Origin: Nautilus pompilius
Taxonomy: Eukaryota; Mollusca; Cephalopoda; Nautilida; Nautilidae
NCBI GenBank assembly: GCA_018389105.1
Contig: JACATO010000970.1
Coordinates: forward strand, 5,001-69,000
Length of the DNA stretch: 64,000 bases
Reading direction: 5' to 3'
Made by a program: the position numbers and the translations under genes. The number at the start of each line of letters is the position of its first letter. Position 1 is the first letter of the stretch. Positions 10,961-23,450 of the stretch are shown piece after piece. Below the pieces are notes generated by a model. It had not been told where the DNA came from, ran no database searches, and saw nothing but the letters and a program-made list of their open reading frames with translations.

Positions 10961-13512
10961 GCTGTTCAAGAAGGTCTCCCAGCAAAGCGAATCAATTGTA
11001 CAAGATTCAATTCCTGGCCCATCGTCAGCCCCAGACGTTCCAGCTAACGAAAATTAACCCTCTTCGACAAACTCTTTTTAACCAGCTTTTAAATCTAAGT
11101 ACTCATTTTAAAATTTATTTTTATTTTTTGATTTATAACTATTTTCCTCCGAAAGACTTTGTAGATACAAGTAAATTTCATTTTAATAAAGCAGTGTAAT
11201 AGGTGTCAATTTATATTCATGCGGTTAGGAAGAACTTTTTGTGAGTGTTGTAATGCTGTGAACTAACCTATAGGGGTTAATACCTGCCATATGTATACCA
11301 TTTCTGAAAACAGAAGTTTACCGAAATCCGATACGAAGTCGGTCCCAAGCTTTTTGGATAAAGGATACTTGACCTGTAGCATGATTCTTTCCAAAATGGT
11401 CATCTTTTGAAACACTTCTGACTGGAAAGAACCTGGATCTGCAGAACGATGACCTTTCAGAAGGCCATCCACACTGGAAAACGGCATAAAGACAGGATGT
11501 AATGTGGAATGTAATGGTACTTCACGAATGGTTAGAAATTAGGCTCCATTTGGTACATTCACCTTGACCAACTCGCGTTGCTCTGAAGAAGGATTTTCCT
11601 AAATAAAGCCTCTACCTAACCATTCTCGAGATAAGCGTCAATTTTTTATCATGTATGTCTTACAGTCAGCCGTTTTCTTGTTTGTCTGTTGATTTCAGTA
11701 CTTTCCGCTGATGCTTCCAAAGTTTTGCATATTCATTGTTATTCGATCAAATGGATGCCTGTAACTTTGTTCTAATCATTCATTTCTGTTTTCTGGCCAA
11801 AGTTTTCTTCAGCTATGACCAGTTCAGTAATTGCTGACAGTGCGGATGTCTGTCTACCAGTCCTGTTGGTGCCGATCGTTTTCAGTCTTTTCTTACTTCT
11901 TCCTCAGTCTCTTTGATGATAATTTCTTGCTGTGGACAATCCATCTTCGTGTGATAGCTAATTTATTTGTATTCCTCGATCATCGTGTAATTTGATTTCT
12001 AGCTCCCACATTTCAATCTTTTTAGTAGCACCTTTGTCTGGATGACTGATGACTATTATCAAATATCATTTGAACATTTCTGTGTAGTCTTCCATCGTCT
12101 ACTTTCTGTCTAAGGAGGCCGCTGTGATGTTGAGAGACCGGGTCGCTTTCATCTTTGCGTTCCATGCGAGAGCCTTCTTGAGGTTCTTTTGGTGGATTCT
12201 GGCCCTTGAAAACTGGGGACTTTATATATTTCTTTATTTCTTCTCGATGTAGGAAACCCTGAGCTGTATATGTCTTTCTTCAGAGAGTTTGTCCCCTTCC
12301 ATATATATCGACTCAAATCGGCAGGGAAACACTGGAAGGTCAGAAGCATATTCAATTGGAGCTTCCGTCCTAAGAGCGAGAAAACACTGGTTAGTGAACT
12401 ACATCAGCAGTTAGAATCTCTGGCGATCTTCTGCTGCTCTACATCTAGTCTAGAAGAGGTCTATCACCGCCCGGTAATAATCGCACTCCATTTTATCGTT
12501 TGCTAAGCAATTATTCTGCCAGTGCTGTCTTCACTAAAGTAGATTGATCATACGGTTGACAATTTGTTCCTGCTCGTTTTCCATGTGGTCATATGTCTTT
12601 ATTCTTCTTTAACCACCCAGGGCAATCAGTCCAGATAACGCTGTCCATTTATTACTATCATTCCGCATCATCTTCGTTGCCGAGCGGTATTTCTCCTAAG
12701 AGGCATATCCGCCATTAATAATTCCCAAATTTAAATCTCGACGTTTCTAGAAATCTACCCGACCCGAGGAACGTCGCCGTGTCACCGAGGTGATCGGTCA
12801 TCTCGTTAGAACTTGCACCGGTAAATCTGGAGGGAAGAAGGTATTTCATCCTCGCTGTGATGTGGACGTGAGAGATCAACGGGCGTGTTCTAGCCCTAAT
12901 CTACTACGCGGACAGGGACCCTTTAAAGACGACGGTCTCAAGCAACGTTTACTGAAACGATTCGGCCTTATGGTGGGAAATATACGGACATATAAACGGA
13001 AACTTTAAAGAAGTAAATAACCCCCAACTTTAAAAGAACGCCCGTTGGTTCTAGAAGCCAATTAAAGGAGAAGGAAAAAACTAGCAAAATATGAAGATGG
13101 CGTTAATACTTCGAGGTGCAAGCTCGATGTCGTACGCAAGACAGCGACTTTACGACACTATATGGGCGAGGTTGGCAATCCTGATCCGTAGCTCGTTTCT
13201 GGCACAGACTCTGTGTTAGGTATTCCGATAGAGGGAATTTACGGAGACGCCTTTCGCTGAGGGTTCGATGGGGTTCTCATCTACTGACTGGCCGGACTCT
13301 CTTTTCATGTCATCTTAGATCATGGCCTCCATTGACAAATAACCAGGGGGGGGCGGAGAACGTACTTAGTAGAACATTGACATATTTGGTAGAAAATACA
13401 GTAGGATCGCCAGCTAATGGTCCAAATTGCCTCCAACACCATAGAACGCAGATCACCAAATTTTGGCGTAAATTGCTATTGTTCCGGTGAAGATACCCGT
13501 GCTGAGCGGTGC
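10961..13512. other. Spacer, possibly old mobile-element debris
   Basis: On the minus strand about 11260-12400 reads with relatively few stops, with fragments such as QVKYPLSKKLGTDFVSDFG, but no family could be assigned. A further 72-codon ORF at 12790-13008 is unrecognised. Confidence 0.35.
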
Positions 13513-13558
13513 CACCCACCCACACACACCCACACCCACCCACACACACACACACACA

Positions 13559-13599
<41 letters not shown>
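13513..13599. repeat. (CA)n microsatellite with CCCA variants
   Basis: CA dinucleotides interrupted on the left by CCCA units. His/Thr-rich and Val/Cys-rich ORFs across it are artefacts. Confidence 0.97.
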
Positions 13600-13602
<3 letters not shown>

Positions 13603-14069
13603 CACGTTGTCCGAAGACCCAGCGTTCCAGAAGAGCGTGAAAATGTCTGCATTGTCCGCTAGAGTCGGTGGCTGACATCGTGTTGATTGAGGAGAAGTCC
13701 TGATCTCGCCGCTCCTCCATTACACCAGGTAATGGTTCGCAGTCCTCGTGGCCACCCGCACCTGTCCTGCCACATCATCACGACGATCTTCTGCTGATTA
13801 CGGGGAACCGCTGTCTTCTGGCTTCACTTGAGCTGGACTGGTGCCTCAGATATTTTTCCATGACCCTGGCCAACGATGCGCCCCTTTCAAAAGTCTATCG
13901 GTATTCGTAACTCTGACGATCGAAACGTTCATTTTCTTATCTGTACCTTACGCTTACCACGCTGTTACTGTAATGGATATTTGAGTCTCTTGTGTTTACT
14001 CATGTTTTCCTTCCTTGTAGCCCTATCTGACCAGTGGAGATAATTCAAATAACTGTTTCAAAAGACATC

Positions 14070-14070
<1 letters not shown>

Positions 14071-14137
<67 letters not shown>
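14071..14137. repeat. (ATT)n microsatellite
   Basis: Pure ATT trinucleotide repeat, about 22 units. Confidence 0.97.
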
Positions 14138-14862
14138 GCCTTTCACAAACTTAGAAATAATAAAAACCTTGCAAAGTAAAAATCTTGGGAAATATAATCG
14201 ATTTCACCGTATATTATTACTGCTGTTCGGTATTAGATTACTTACAGGCACGGATACGACCGTAGTTCTAATATCCGTTTCCGTTTCTAAATAATTTATT
14301 TTATCTTTCTCCTTACAATTTTCTTTTCTCTCATTTCTTTTACTATGACATCGACACAGCTATTAGTGTTTGCTAGTTAATACAATTCACACACAAGTAC
14401 ACTGCGATCACCGATACTCATCGTTCGTGCGTGTTCTGTGTTTCCGTGAGTTACTCCCGTTCTGTTGTCTCTGTATAAAATTACTAAGAAAATTCGAATT
14501 GTAATTTAAAAAACTATTTTTTTTTTTAAATACTGAAAACGAAAGAAAAAAAGGAATGAATTATACAACAAAAAAAAAGGTCCAGTTTTGAAAAGAAAAT
14601 CAATTTATTTAAAAGCTATAGAGCGGCAAATTAGTATTTGGGATCCAGATGGGTTAGGGTTAATGCGTTAATGTTACAGAAAGTGTTCTTTACTAGATTT
14701 GGAGTTTCCTTGTTTCTCTCTAATAGACGCAGCTTTGCTCCCACAACAGGCGGAAATTTTAGCATTTTTTTTTTTAAATTAACAATTCTTTAATAAAAAC
14801 AATGAATTATACATTAGCGATACAGGAAGAAGAAAATATACAAAATATTTCTTTGTGTGGAA

Positions 14863-14905
14863 CTCCAAACTTTTCAGACCGCGGGCCGTAGTTTGGAGAC
14901 CCCTG
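14863..14905. mobile_element. 43-bp hAT-like terminal remnant with 8-bp target-site duplication
   Basis: The segment is flanked by perfect 8-bp direct repeats GTGTGGAA (14855-14862 and 14906-14913), the target-duplication length of hAT transposons. Its right end reads GTTTGGAGACCCCTG, the complement of a hAT-style CAGGGGT end. Its left end begins CTCCAAAC, the complement of GTTTGGAG, so it forms an inverted repeat lacking the outermost CAGGGGT on the left. It looks like a minimal internally deleted or abortive copy. A chance combination is possible. Confidence 0.45.
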
Positions 14906-15518
14906 GTGTGGAATATACGAACCAGAATGTATGTCTTAGGGGCAAAAATCTCATTAATTTTTCAACAGAAAGATATGAGAAATTTATACAAATACACTGC
15001 TGTGAATATTTGTCCATATGTTTCTAAAAAATTCTCCCAACTAAAAACATTTTTTTTCTCTCCTTCTTCCAGGTTGTTTGATTATTTATTTTATTTTGGA
15101 AAAAATCACCTGCTCTTCATAAATGTAATTTTTATTCCGAGTCTGCTTCAGAATTGAAGGGAATATCACCTTTCTGGTGATGGTTTGCTCTCTGCGCATA
15201 ACCTGACGTGACCTGAGATAATCTTATCGTGTTAATGATGGCTTTTCTCAAAAAAAGACATAATAGAAAAAACGTTTGACAGAAATTACCTTCAGTGAAC
15301 AGGTATTACGCCTACACTATAAAGATACAATCGTGTTCTGTATATTTTCAGCTAAACAATTCGTACTGGTCAGCGGCATCCGTTATATATTTAAGAATTA
15401 CTTCGCAGTACAAGTTATTTGCAAAGAATTCTGAAATCCAAACGGCTCTCAGCGACTTTACGAGGAGTCTGATACTTGCCCCCTGGGGGGGGGGGTTACA
15501 AAACCGTCATTGGCTTAA

Positions 15519-16390
15519 ATGTCCGTATTGACCGAGGTTTTAGTCAGAAAGGGGACATCTGGAGACCGGCAGAGAGCTCAAACTTTGATTCCCAAGGAGG
15601 ATCCTGAGGGATCAAATGTCCGTATTGACCGAGGTTTTAGTCAGAAAGGTGACATCTGGAGACCGGCAGAGAGCTCAAACTTTGATTCCCAAGGAGGATC
15701 CTGAGGGATCAAATGTCCGTATTGACCGAGGTTTTAGTCAGAAAGGTGACATCTGGAGACCGGCAGAGAGCTCAAACTTTGATTCCCAAGGAGGATCCTG
15801 AGGGATCAAATGTCCGTATTGACCGAGGTTTTAGTCAGAAAGGGGACATCTGGAGACCAGCAGAGAGCTCAAACTTTGATTCCCAAGGAGGATCCTGAGG
15901 GATCAAATGTCCGTATTGACCGAAGTTTTAGTCAGAAAGGTGACATCTAGAGACCAGCAGAGAGCTCAAACTTTGATTCCCAAGGAGGATCCTGAGGGAT
16001 CAAATGTCCGTATTGACCGAAGTTTTAGTCAGAAAGGTGACATCTAGAGACCAGCAGAGAGCTCAAACTTTGATTCCCAGGAGGATCCTGAGGGATCAAA
16101 TGTCCGTATTGACCGAGGTTTTAGTCAGAAAGGGGACATCTGGAGACCAGCAGAGAGCTCAAACTTTGATTCCCAAGGAGGATCCTGAGGGATCAAATGT
16201 CCGTATTGACCGAAGTTTTAGTCAGAAAGGTGACATCTAGAGACCAGCAGAGAGCTCAAACTTTGATTCCCAAGGAGGATCCTGAGGGATCAAATGTCCG
16301 TATTGACCGAAGTTTTAGTCAGAAAGGTGACATCTAGAGACCAGCAGAGAGCTCAAACTTTGATTCCCAAGGAGGATCCTGAGGGATCAA
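15519..16390. repeat. 97-bp minisatellite array, nine copies
   Basis: Units start at 15519, 15616, 15713, 15810, 15907, 16004, 16100, 16197 and 16294; eight are 97 bp and one 96 bp. Copies are nearly identical, with variants such as GACATCTGG versus GACATCTAG. Repetitive 61-codon ORFs arise from the repeat and are not taken as genes. Confidence 0.97.
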
Positions 16391-18078
16391 ACCAAAATAA
16401 AAGACTTGTCATCACATGCTTCCGCTCAGACCGCGAGTCAAGAGCTGCGAATCACGGATTATGACAGCACTTTTGCTCTTAGGAGAAGATGGAGTGAATG
16501 TTTATAAGTTTATTTATTGCCTTTCCTCGATCTGGTTATATAACAGACAATAGTATATCTTATTTGCCAATTAAACCAGGAAAACAATGGCATCTGTCGT
16601 TTCCTATTAAACTCGAGAGCGATAACATATTGTGCGGTTTTTAGAGAGAGAAAAATTAAGCTAAAGAGTAAGTGCCGAATAGCTATATGCTAATTTAAAC
16701 CGGAAACCATAAGGTAATATAATATCAGCTAATGAAACCAGAAAGCAATGACGTTATATAGCATTTTCTAATTAAACAAGGAAAATTATGGTTTTACGTT
16801 TTCTGACGATTAAACGAAGAAATGGTAACGTAATACATCGTTTGTTAATCTAATCTACAAATAGTTATGTAATTATCATTTTCTTATTAGACCAAGAAGC
16901 AATAACTATCACACTGCGTGCTGTTAGATAAAGAACAATGGCGTGGCATAGGACTGCAAACGATTCAGACTTCCCTTCTCACTGGACCTATACATAGATG
17001 AGCTGTAATCGACGTCATGGAATTTGGCTTTCGACGATGAGGTGAGAAGTGTATGACGCCATTTGTTTAGGAATCACTGGTTATATAACAGCTGGCACCA
17101 TTAAAACCAGCCACGGTCTCCGCAACTCGGGTTTAGCCGATAATAATCAGGAGAAAAACGGCCCCTGAGTAGCGATCGCCGATCCCTATACCGAGCAGGG
17201 TGTACCATCAGGAACCGCTTTCACCAAGGGGCATAACTCGGTCTCCTTTTCAGGAAACCATTAGTTCAGTCCCCCTTTTTTTTATATTTCCCCGTAAACT
17301 TAGTGGCATTTTTTTTAAAAAAAATAAACAATTTGAAAAAAATAAATAAACTTCTTTATTCCCGCGGGAATCGGGAGTGTTGGTATGTCTGTTAATTCAA
17401 AATTATATTTATCTCTTAAAGCGTCGCTGTGTGACGGCAGCCAAAATTATCGTGCCACTTTGTGAATTTAAATAGTAATTCAGCTTTCTTTTTGCTTGTT
17501 AAGAATTTTAAAATTGCATTCATAACGTAATAAAGCCAAGAAAATATTCCGTCATCCACAAAACCTTAGGACTTAATGTAGTATTCTAGTGTAGAGGTAC
17601 AACTACACAGTATCAGAGCAATAAACTCAATAAATGCACACACTGCGACACTGTTTTGACTAAAGATGTTATTTGAGCAAGAGAAATGTTTAAAATTTAA
17701 AAAAAAATCAGACTGAAAAGCAAAAGCTTAAGTTTGGAACTAATCTTGACATACTTTAAACTTTAAAGAAAGATTCTTCTGGTGCTGAAATAATTTGTCA
17801 TTGGTCCTATACACCTGACGAAAGCCCAACAGTTCTTCTTGGGTCATCAGTCGTCCTAATGAAAAGTATCAGGTGGCGTGAACCAGAAATATCGAACAGG
17901 AAAAATACTGCCCCCTTCGGATTATTCTCAACGTGAGAACATCATTTCCACATTACGTCTTCCTACCCTCTTGCGTGAAAGCGACCGGCTTCCTCAACTG
18001 TTCGCCATCTTTTCGTCTTTGAATGTTCCAGCCATTCTAACTACACAAGTCGGAATTATTTCTCCTTTTCTAAAAGAC
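16391..18078. other. AT-rich spacer
   Basis: Nothing recognised. A slightly GC-richer stretch at 17100-17230 has no ORF of note. Confidence 0.5.
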
Positions 18079-18082
18079 CTCT

Positions 18083-18114
<32 letters not shown>

Positions 18115-18188
18115 CTCTCTCTCTCTCTTCTCTCTCTTCTCTCTCTCTCTCTCTCTCTACATCTCTATCTCTCTTACATCTCTCTCCA

Positions 18189-18281
<93 letters not shown>

Positions 18282-18418
18282 CTCATCTCTCTCTCTCTCT
18301 CTCACTCTCTCTCTCTCTTCCTCTGTACTGACGTCACCTCTCTCTCTCTCTTACATCTTTATCTCTCTTACATCTCTCTCTCTCTCTTCCTCTCTCTCTC
18401 TCCCCTCTCCCTCTCTCG
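18079..18418. repeat. (CT)n-rich polypyrimidine tract
   Basis: CT repeats broken by CATCTC, TTACATC and CTC units, with one TGTACTGACGTCA insertion near 18325-18337. Ser/Leu-rich ORFs are artefacts. Confidence 0.97.
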
Positions 18419-18692
18419 CGGGTGTAGCTCCCCCTGGTTTGTATGGCGATGGCAACTGATGCTGTATCCTTTGAGAACAGCAGGCACTCGAGAACGATCT
18501 GCGGAGTCAAGTAAATGTGTTTTCTTGTTTGTTTGTTGTTGTTTTTTTTTTCCAACCAAACCAAATCTAACCACTCGGCTCTGCTGGGTAAACGGTAAGC
18601 ATACCGCGGAAAACAGCGGATGGTTTCCGCTTTCTAGTTGATTGAGAAATAAACAAATTTTTCTGTCGAAACGTCTTTCCATTTTTCTCTTT

Positions 18693-19022
18693 CTTCTTCT
18701 TCTTCGATCACTCCTTTCATAAGAGTGGGATGTGTTGCACTGTCGTTATGCGCACTCTGGCCCAGTGCATCCATCTTCCATCAGTGGTTCATCCTTCTGA
18801 CTTTTCCTTGTCATAGGAGACTTTCCTCTGTCATGGCTACAGAGCGACCCCGCCCTTGGTTCCTCTATCTGAGTGCCGACACAGGCCACTCCCCAGCAGC
18901 AACTGGAGCAGTGCCAGTAAAGCACCTCGCTCAAGGGTCACAACGATGCGCCAGCAGCGGGAATTGAACCCGGGACCCTTAGGCCCTGAAGCCAACACAC
19001 TCACCACAGAGCCACATTGACT
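18693..19022 (-). mobile_element. tRNA-derived SINE, near full length, with GAA tail
   Basis: On the minus strand the element begins near 19022 with a pol III A-box-like TGGCTCTGTGGTGAG and, about 35 bases on, the B box GGTTCAATTCC within a tRNA-like head of about 75 bases. A body of about 250 bases follows. The element ends near 18693 in a short (GAA)n tail, typical of tRNA SINEs. No target-site duplication was confirmed. It could belong to one of the cephalopod SINE groups, but no family can be named from sequence alone. Confidence 0.65.
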
Positions 19023-20396
19023 GGCCAATGGGGCATCTTGAAGAATTCTCCGCGGGCTTCCGGTTGGCCCGGGGATGTTTTAGATGTTATTTACTAATAT
19101 AGACTTTCCATAACATATTAAAAAGATAGATATGAATTCTATATAATGCTTACTCTCATAATAATGGCATACCTTTTGTCAAGCTAAGTATTCTATTGTT
19201 AGTAATTAGCATTAATGAGTCTAAACGACGATAGTAGTATAAGGACGACAAGTTGTTGCGCAAATAAAAGACCTCATTAACTCGGAAATATGTAGCTCGT
19301 ATGAAGTAAATATTACGTTCTATAATTAGTATTTTGCTTGTGACAGAAAGGACAATGACAGAAAAATACATTTTATTTATTTTGCAATGACAGCGTAACT
19401 GTATTGGCTTTGATATGTAAAAGAATACTTTCTGGTATACAAATGTTTAAATTGTATGATAAATGTATCACAACATCTAAAATGGCTTCTTTCACATATT
19501 TTTTTTCCTACAAACGTCCACCAGAGAAGTAAAATTATTGCTTTTTTGAAACAATTTTATCTTTTTTTATGTCAACTTCAGGTGTCTGAATTATGACATT
19601 AGGAGAGTAGATTTTTGTACGATTTGGACTATGTAGTGGAATTTTGAAAAGATATTTACAGTGTAATCATTCACTTGGATGTTGTCCTCGTGAAATGAAT
19701 CCCAGGCGGTTGTCAGCTTGCATAGAGTCTGATACGTACCAGACCAGCCCCTTGTTACCAGATTAAGCTTTTACGTCAACAGGGTCCCAAACGAGCTTCC
19801 GCCATAAAAAAACTGGGTTATCAACAAGAATTTAACGAGTTGTTTGTTGTTGTTTTTTCTTGCATATTTAATTCGTGGAAATATTGAATTTTCATTTATA
19901 GGTCTACAGCATTCGCCGTTTGTTTTATTTTTCTGTATCATAGCTCTCGGTTTTTATGGCCGTGAGTAAAGGAAGAGTCATTTTTAGTGGATATTCTAGA
20001 TGTTAATGTGGGCACAGTTAGTTATACAGAGAGAGAGAGAGAGGACGTCAGTACAGAGATATATATGACGTCAGTACAGAGAGATGACGTCATTACAGAG
20101 AGAGGACGTCAGTACACAGAGAGAGAGGACGTCAGTACAGAGATATATATGATGTCAGTACAGAGAGATGACGTCATTACAGAGAGAGGACGTCAGTACA
20201 CAGAGAGAGAGGACGTCAGTACAGAGATATATATGATGTCAGTACAGAGAGATGACGTCATTACAGAGAGAGATTACGTCAGTACAGAGATATATATGAC
20301 GTCAGTACAGAGAGATGACGTCATTACAGAGAGATTACGTCATTACAGAGAGAGGACGTCAGTACAGAGATATAAATGACGTCATTACAGAGAGAG

Positions 20397-20438
<42 letters not shown>

Positions 20439-22239
20439 GTGAAACGAAGAGACTCGAATGTTTAGGGGGGGAAATAATGGTTCAGAAAGAGAAAATCAAC
20501 AAAAAAATATCATTTTCCTGAATAGATGATTGCTTATTTTACTTTTTTTAAAATCTCAAACATAGCTCTTTATTTCTTCTTTATTTCGATATTTAATCGT
20601 CTTTAATTTATTTCTTCTCGGTCGCTAAAATACGATATCATAGAAACAACAAAAATATTCGCGAGCAAAAGTTCCTGAAGATCCCGCTTTCTACTTAAAA
20701 TGAAGAGTTATATAAAATCCTAGTAGTTAGAAAAATTGAATTTTACAGATGTAATGTAAATTGCTAGGAAAGTTCAGATGAAGCACACTAGAGATGCTCC
20801 CAGCAGTTGCATCCGGCCGAGTTTTCTGTGAACGTTTCTAATATTTATGATTTGGAATTTTCTTAGTCTCTCGTGGCAAACACAAGCGTAGACTAAGTTA
20901 CTTATTTATACTGTTTTTACCAATGTGACGTCGATTTTCACCTGGTAAGTGGTGACAAAGAAATATTCTAGATTATTTATCTAAAAGCCTTTCTCGAGCG
21001 AAAACTGAACGCTTTCAACACGAAGGAAATCAAATTTGACAACAAAAATTAGCCTCTGTAGCTTTTTTTCAACGTAAAAAGGTCTCTTTTTCAAGGATGC
21101 CGATATGACAACCCTCAACCATAAATACTGCAAACACTAACATTTACATACATCCAACAGTTAATAATTTATTGGTATATCTGTTTGAAATGTTCAATTG
21201 TTTAAATATGTTATATAGATATATATCATCGGTTATTCAGAAGAGACATATTATCAGCTGTCTATTGGGTTTTGACCAGCACGAAGGTTTGTTGCCAATA
21301 TCGGCCGTAGAAAGTGAAAGTAATAGCCCAGTTTCAGAACTTAGAGAGTGAAGACGCGACTGACCTAGCGGCAGTGTAGAAAGACGTCACTCGGTAATAG
21401 TCAGCCGCTATTATGGAGAGGATTGGATTAGCCAACGTGAGAGGTAATACGCCGACCGGTGAAACAGTACTGACTGGTAAGTGGATAAATGTTTTCCAGC
21501 TTATTCTTATACCACCGGGGTGTAATCTTTGGTTTCCATAACAGATGTACGTCATTGGACATTGATTTGGACTGAAATACTATATTTTAAATAACCTAAG
21601 GAAAAACTGAATATATTAGGAAAGTCGTGTTTCTGTTTATTCTGACCGCATAGATGGCGATTGTACGGTATTCCGTGTGTTAAAGCGAATTTATGACGGA
21701 ATACACTCTTAATGATGTATGTAAATTTATACAAGTGAACGCTTAAGACATTACGACCCTTTATATGTGTTTTTCTATGACGTTTTTGTAACACTGAATA
21801 AGTTCATAGCTGAAATATCTTTATAAAAGCAGCAGTTTCGTTAAAGTTAGAGCCTTTTTTAAGATTCTACATTGTAATATTAGTACATTAGTAAGTCATA
21901 TACTGTTGCAGATTCTGATGTCTTGCAAAGATGGACACTGCCAACCTTTATTCGACCAGCAGACGCGACATCTGTAGTCAGTTTTACCGCTATTGGGAAT
22001 ATAGTTGCTGGCTGTGTTACTGAGCGACGTCTTTAGAAACACCATCGTACAAAATATAAGAAACTAGGTACGTGTAGGTAGTTTAGTGGTAAGTACATAA
22101 AACATATAAGGAAATAAAACTGGTATTTAGTTATAAATGAAAATGTCAGCATTTATCAAATTTAAACGAATAAGCAAATTTTAATGTGATCTGAATTAAA
22201 ACTTTATTGAAAGGACAACAATAACGTTTCTCTAACGGA
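19023..22239. other. AT-rich spacer apart from the GA/CRE array
   Basis: A possible tiny first exon, ATG at 21412 to a GTAAGT donor near 21478, encodes about 22 residues without recognisable features. Nothing else stands out. Confidence 0.4.
20027..20435. repeat. (GA)n array with embedded GACGTCA and an 84-bp higher-order unit
   Basis: The 84-bp period is seen at 20041, 20125 and 20209 and then rearranges. About seven perfect TGACGTCA octamers occur, alternating with variants such as GGACGTCA and TTACGTCA. The right end is pure GA. Eighty-four is a multiple of three, so a 130-codon repetitive ORF (19987-20379) survives; it is not taken as a gene. Confidence 0.96.
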
Positions 22240-23060
22240 GCGAACTGGAGCTAAAAGTGGTAAGACTCTACTATTTAAGTAAGAGAGTGATTGCCGAGGT
22301 GATACAGCTGCGCAATTTAAGGCTAAGGATGTTTCTGGCTGTAAAATCTCCCGATTGAGGTAGAAATTAGAAAACATCACAGGAGTACCGTCACGTGATT
22401 CTTTTAACCCTCCGAGATAGAGATAAATCTCGCAATGGCATTTCGTGGTGTCGGTTCTAGCAATCCAATGAGCAAAACCACTATCGAGACGAGACTTGCT
22501 GAAGCGGTATTAGAAAGATGACGGGGATGCAGAGAAGCTAATGCTGCGCCAGCAAAAGAACCTTAACTCGCGCCAAAAGATACAAAGAATACGGTTGATG
22601 ATTGCCAAAAAAACATTATAGCTTTTTTTAGTGGATAAAGAAGTTGAATTATTTAGGAAGCATAAAATTCGGTATGGGGGCAGCGCTGATTGCCGTGTAT
22701 TTCCGCCTTCATTTGCGGGTACAATTGCAACTTCACACACAAGCCCCCCAAAAAGACACATTTACATCCGCAAAATCAGTGATACTACCAAAAAGGAGGA
22801 ATACCGAAGTGTATTAGAACGTTATGTCACATCGAGTAGCACCCTGTACTTCCACAATCCAGCACAAAAACAGTTCAGAGCGCGCAGCTCACGTGCTGAG
22901 ACTATTTGCCATCAAACGAACAGGAAAAGAATTTTAAAGTCAGTCATCACCTGCCCACCATCAGATTTTAGCCCGTGTGACCTGTATGGGTTCAGTTGAA
23001 ACAAATTTTAAAAAATGGAAACATCGAAAACTCAATAATCTTTGAATCATGCAAGTCTTG
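22240..23060 (+). pseudogene. Probable decayed Tc1-like transposase
   Basis: The open stretch 22631-22999 (122 codons) reads VDKEVELFRKHKIRY, resembling the Tc1 block around its first catalytic aspartate (S-D-E-x-K-V-E-L-F-G, then R-Y). Next comes ISDTTKKEEYRSVLERYV, resembling the G-x-M-x-K-x-x-Y-x-x-I-L block, and near the end CPPSDFSPCDLYGF, resembling the P-x-x-S-P-D-L-N-P block. The usual F-Q-Q-D-N-A-P-x-H segment is not preserved. The upstream DNA back to about 22240 contains stops in every frame tried. Order and spacing support a Tc1/mariner relative, but conservation is poor and terminal repeats were not found. If real, the element is old and non-functional. Confidence 0.45.
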
Positions 23061-23305
23061 GAAGGGAGATGGGCAGTAAGTTATGAACATTCGAAGGAAT
23101 TAGAAAAATTCAAATGGTTTTAAAAAACAGAAACATAAACAGTGTTAAATAATAATAAGTTAGTTGTAGTTAAGAATAATTTAATAGTTATTTTGTATGC
23201 ATTTAGAACATAATGGGTTGTAATAAAATCGTTGAGGCCGTTAAGTTTTGTTTTATTCTATTATCATCAGGTGGACGAATAATTGTGGACTCCACAATGT
23301 GATAC

Positions 23306-23306
<1 letters not shown>

Positions 23307-23382
<76 letters not shown>

Positions 23383-23408
23383 GAGAGAGATGGAGAGATA
23401 GAGAGAGA

Positions 23409-23450
<42 letters not shown>
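23307..23450. repeat. (GA)n microsatellite
   Basis: GA repeats with GGAGAGATGGAGAG interruptions at the right side. Confidence 0.97.

Larger units (their letters stand above)
13600..15518. other. Spacer with microsatellite and hAT-like remnant
   Basis: Apart from the (ATT)n run and the 43-bp hAT-like footprint, only AT-rich sequence and a G-run near 15485-15496 are seen. Confidence 0.5.

Noticed and set aside
11263-11487. Minus-strand ORF with a segment vaguely like piggyBac transposase
   Set aside because: Only one short segment resembles the family, and no catalytic aspartates could be placed.
12690-12760. A-box-like GTTGCCGAGCGGTA suggesting a tRNA or SINE
   Set aside because: No matching B box at the right distance and no cloverleaf could be drawn.
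13310-13720. 136-codon Val/Cys-rich and Thr/His-rich ORFs
   Set aside because: They run through a (CA)n microsatellite.
19987-20379. 130-codon repetitive ORF
   Set aside because: Open only because the GA/CRE repeat has an 84-bp period; no promoter or domain.
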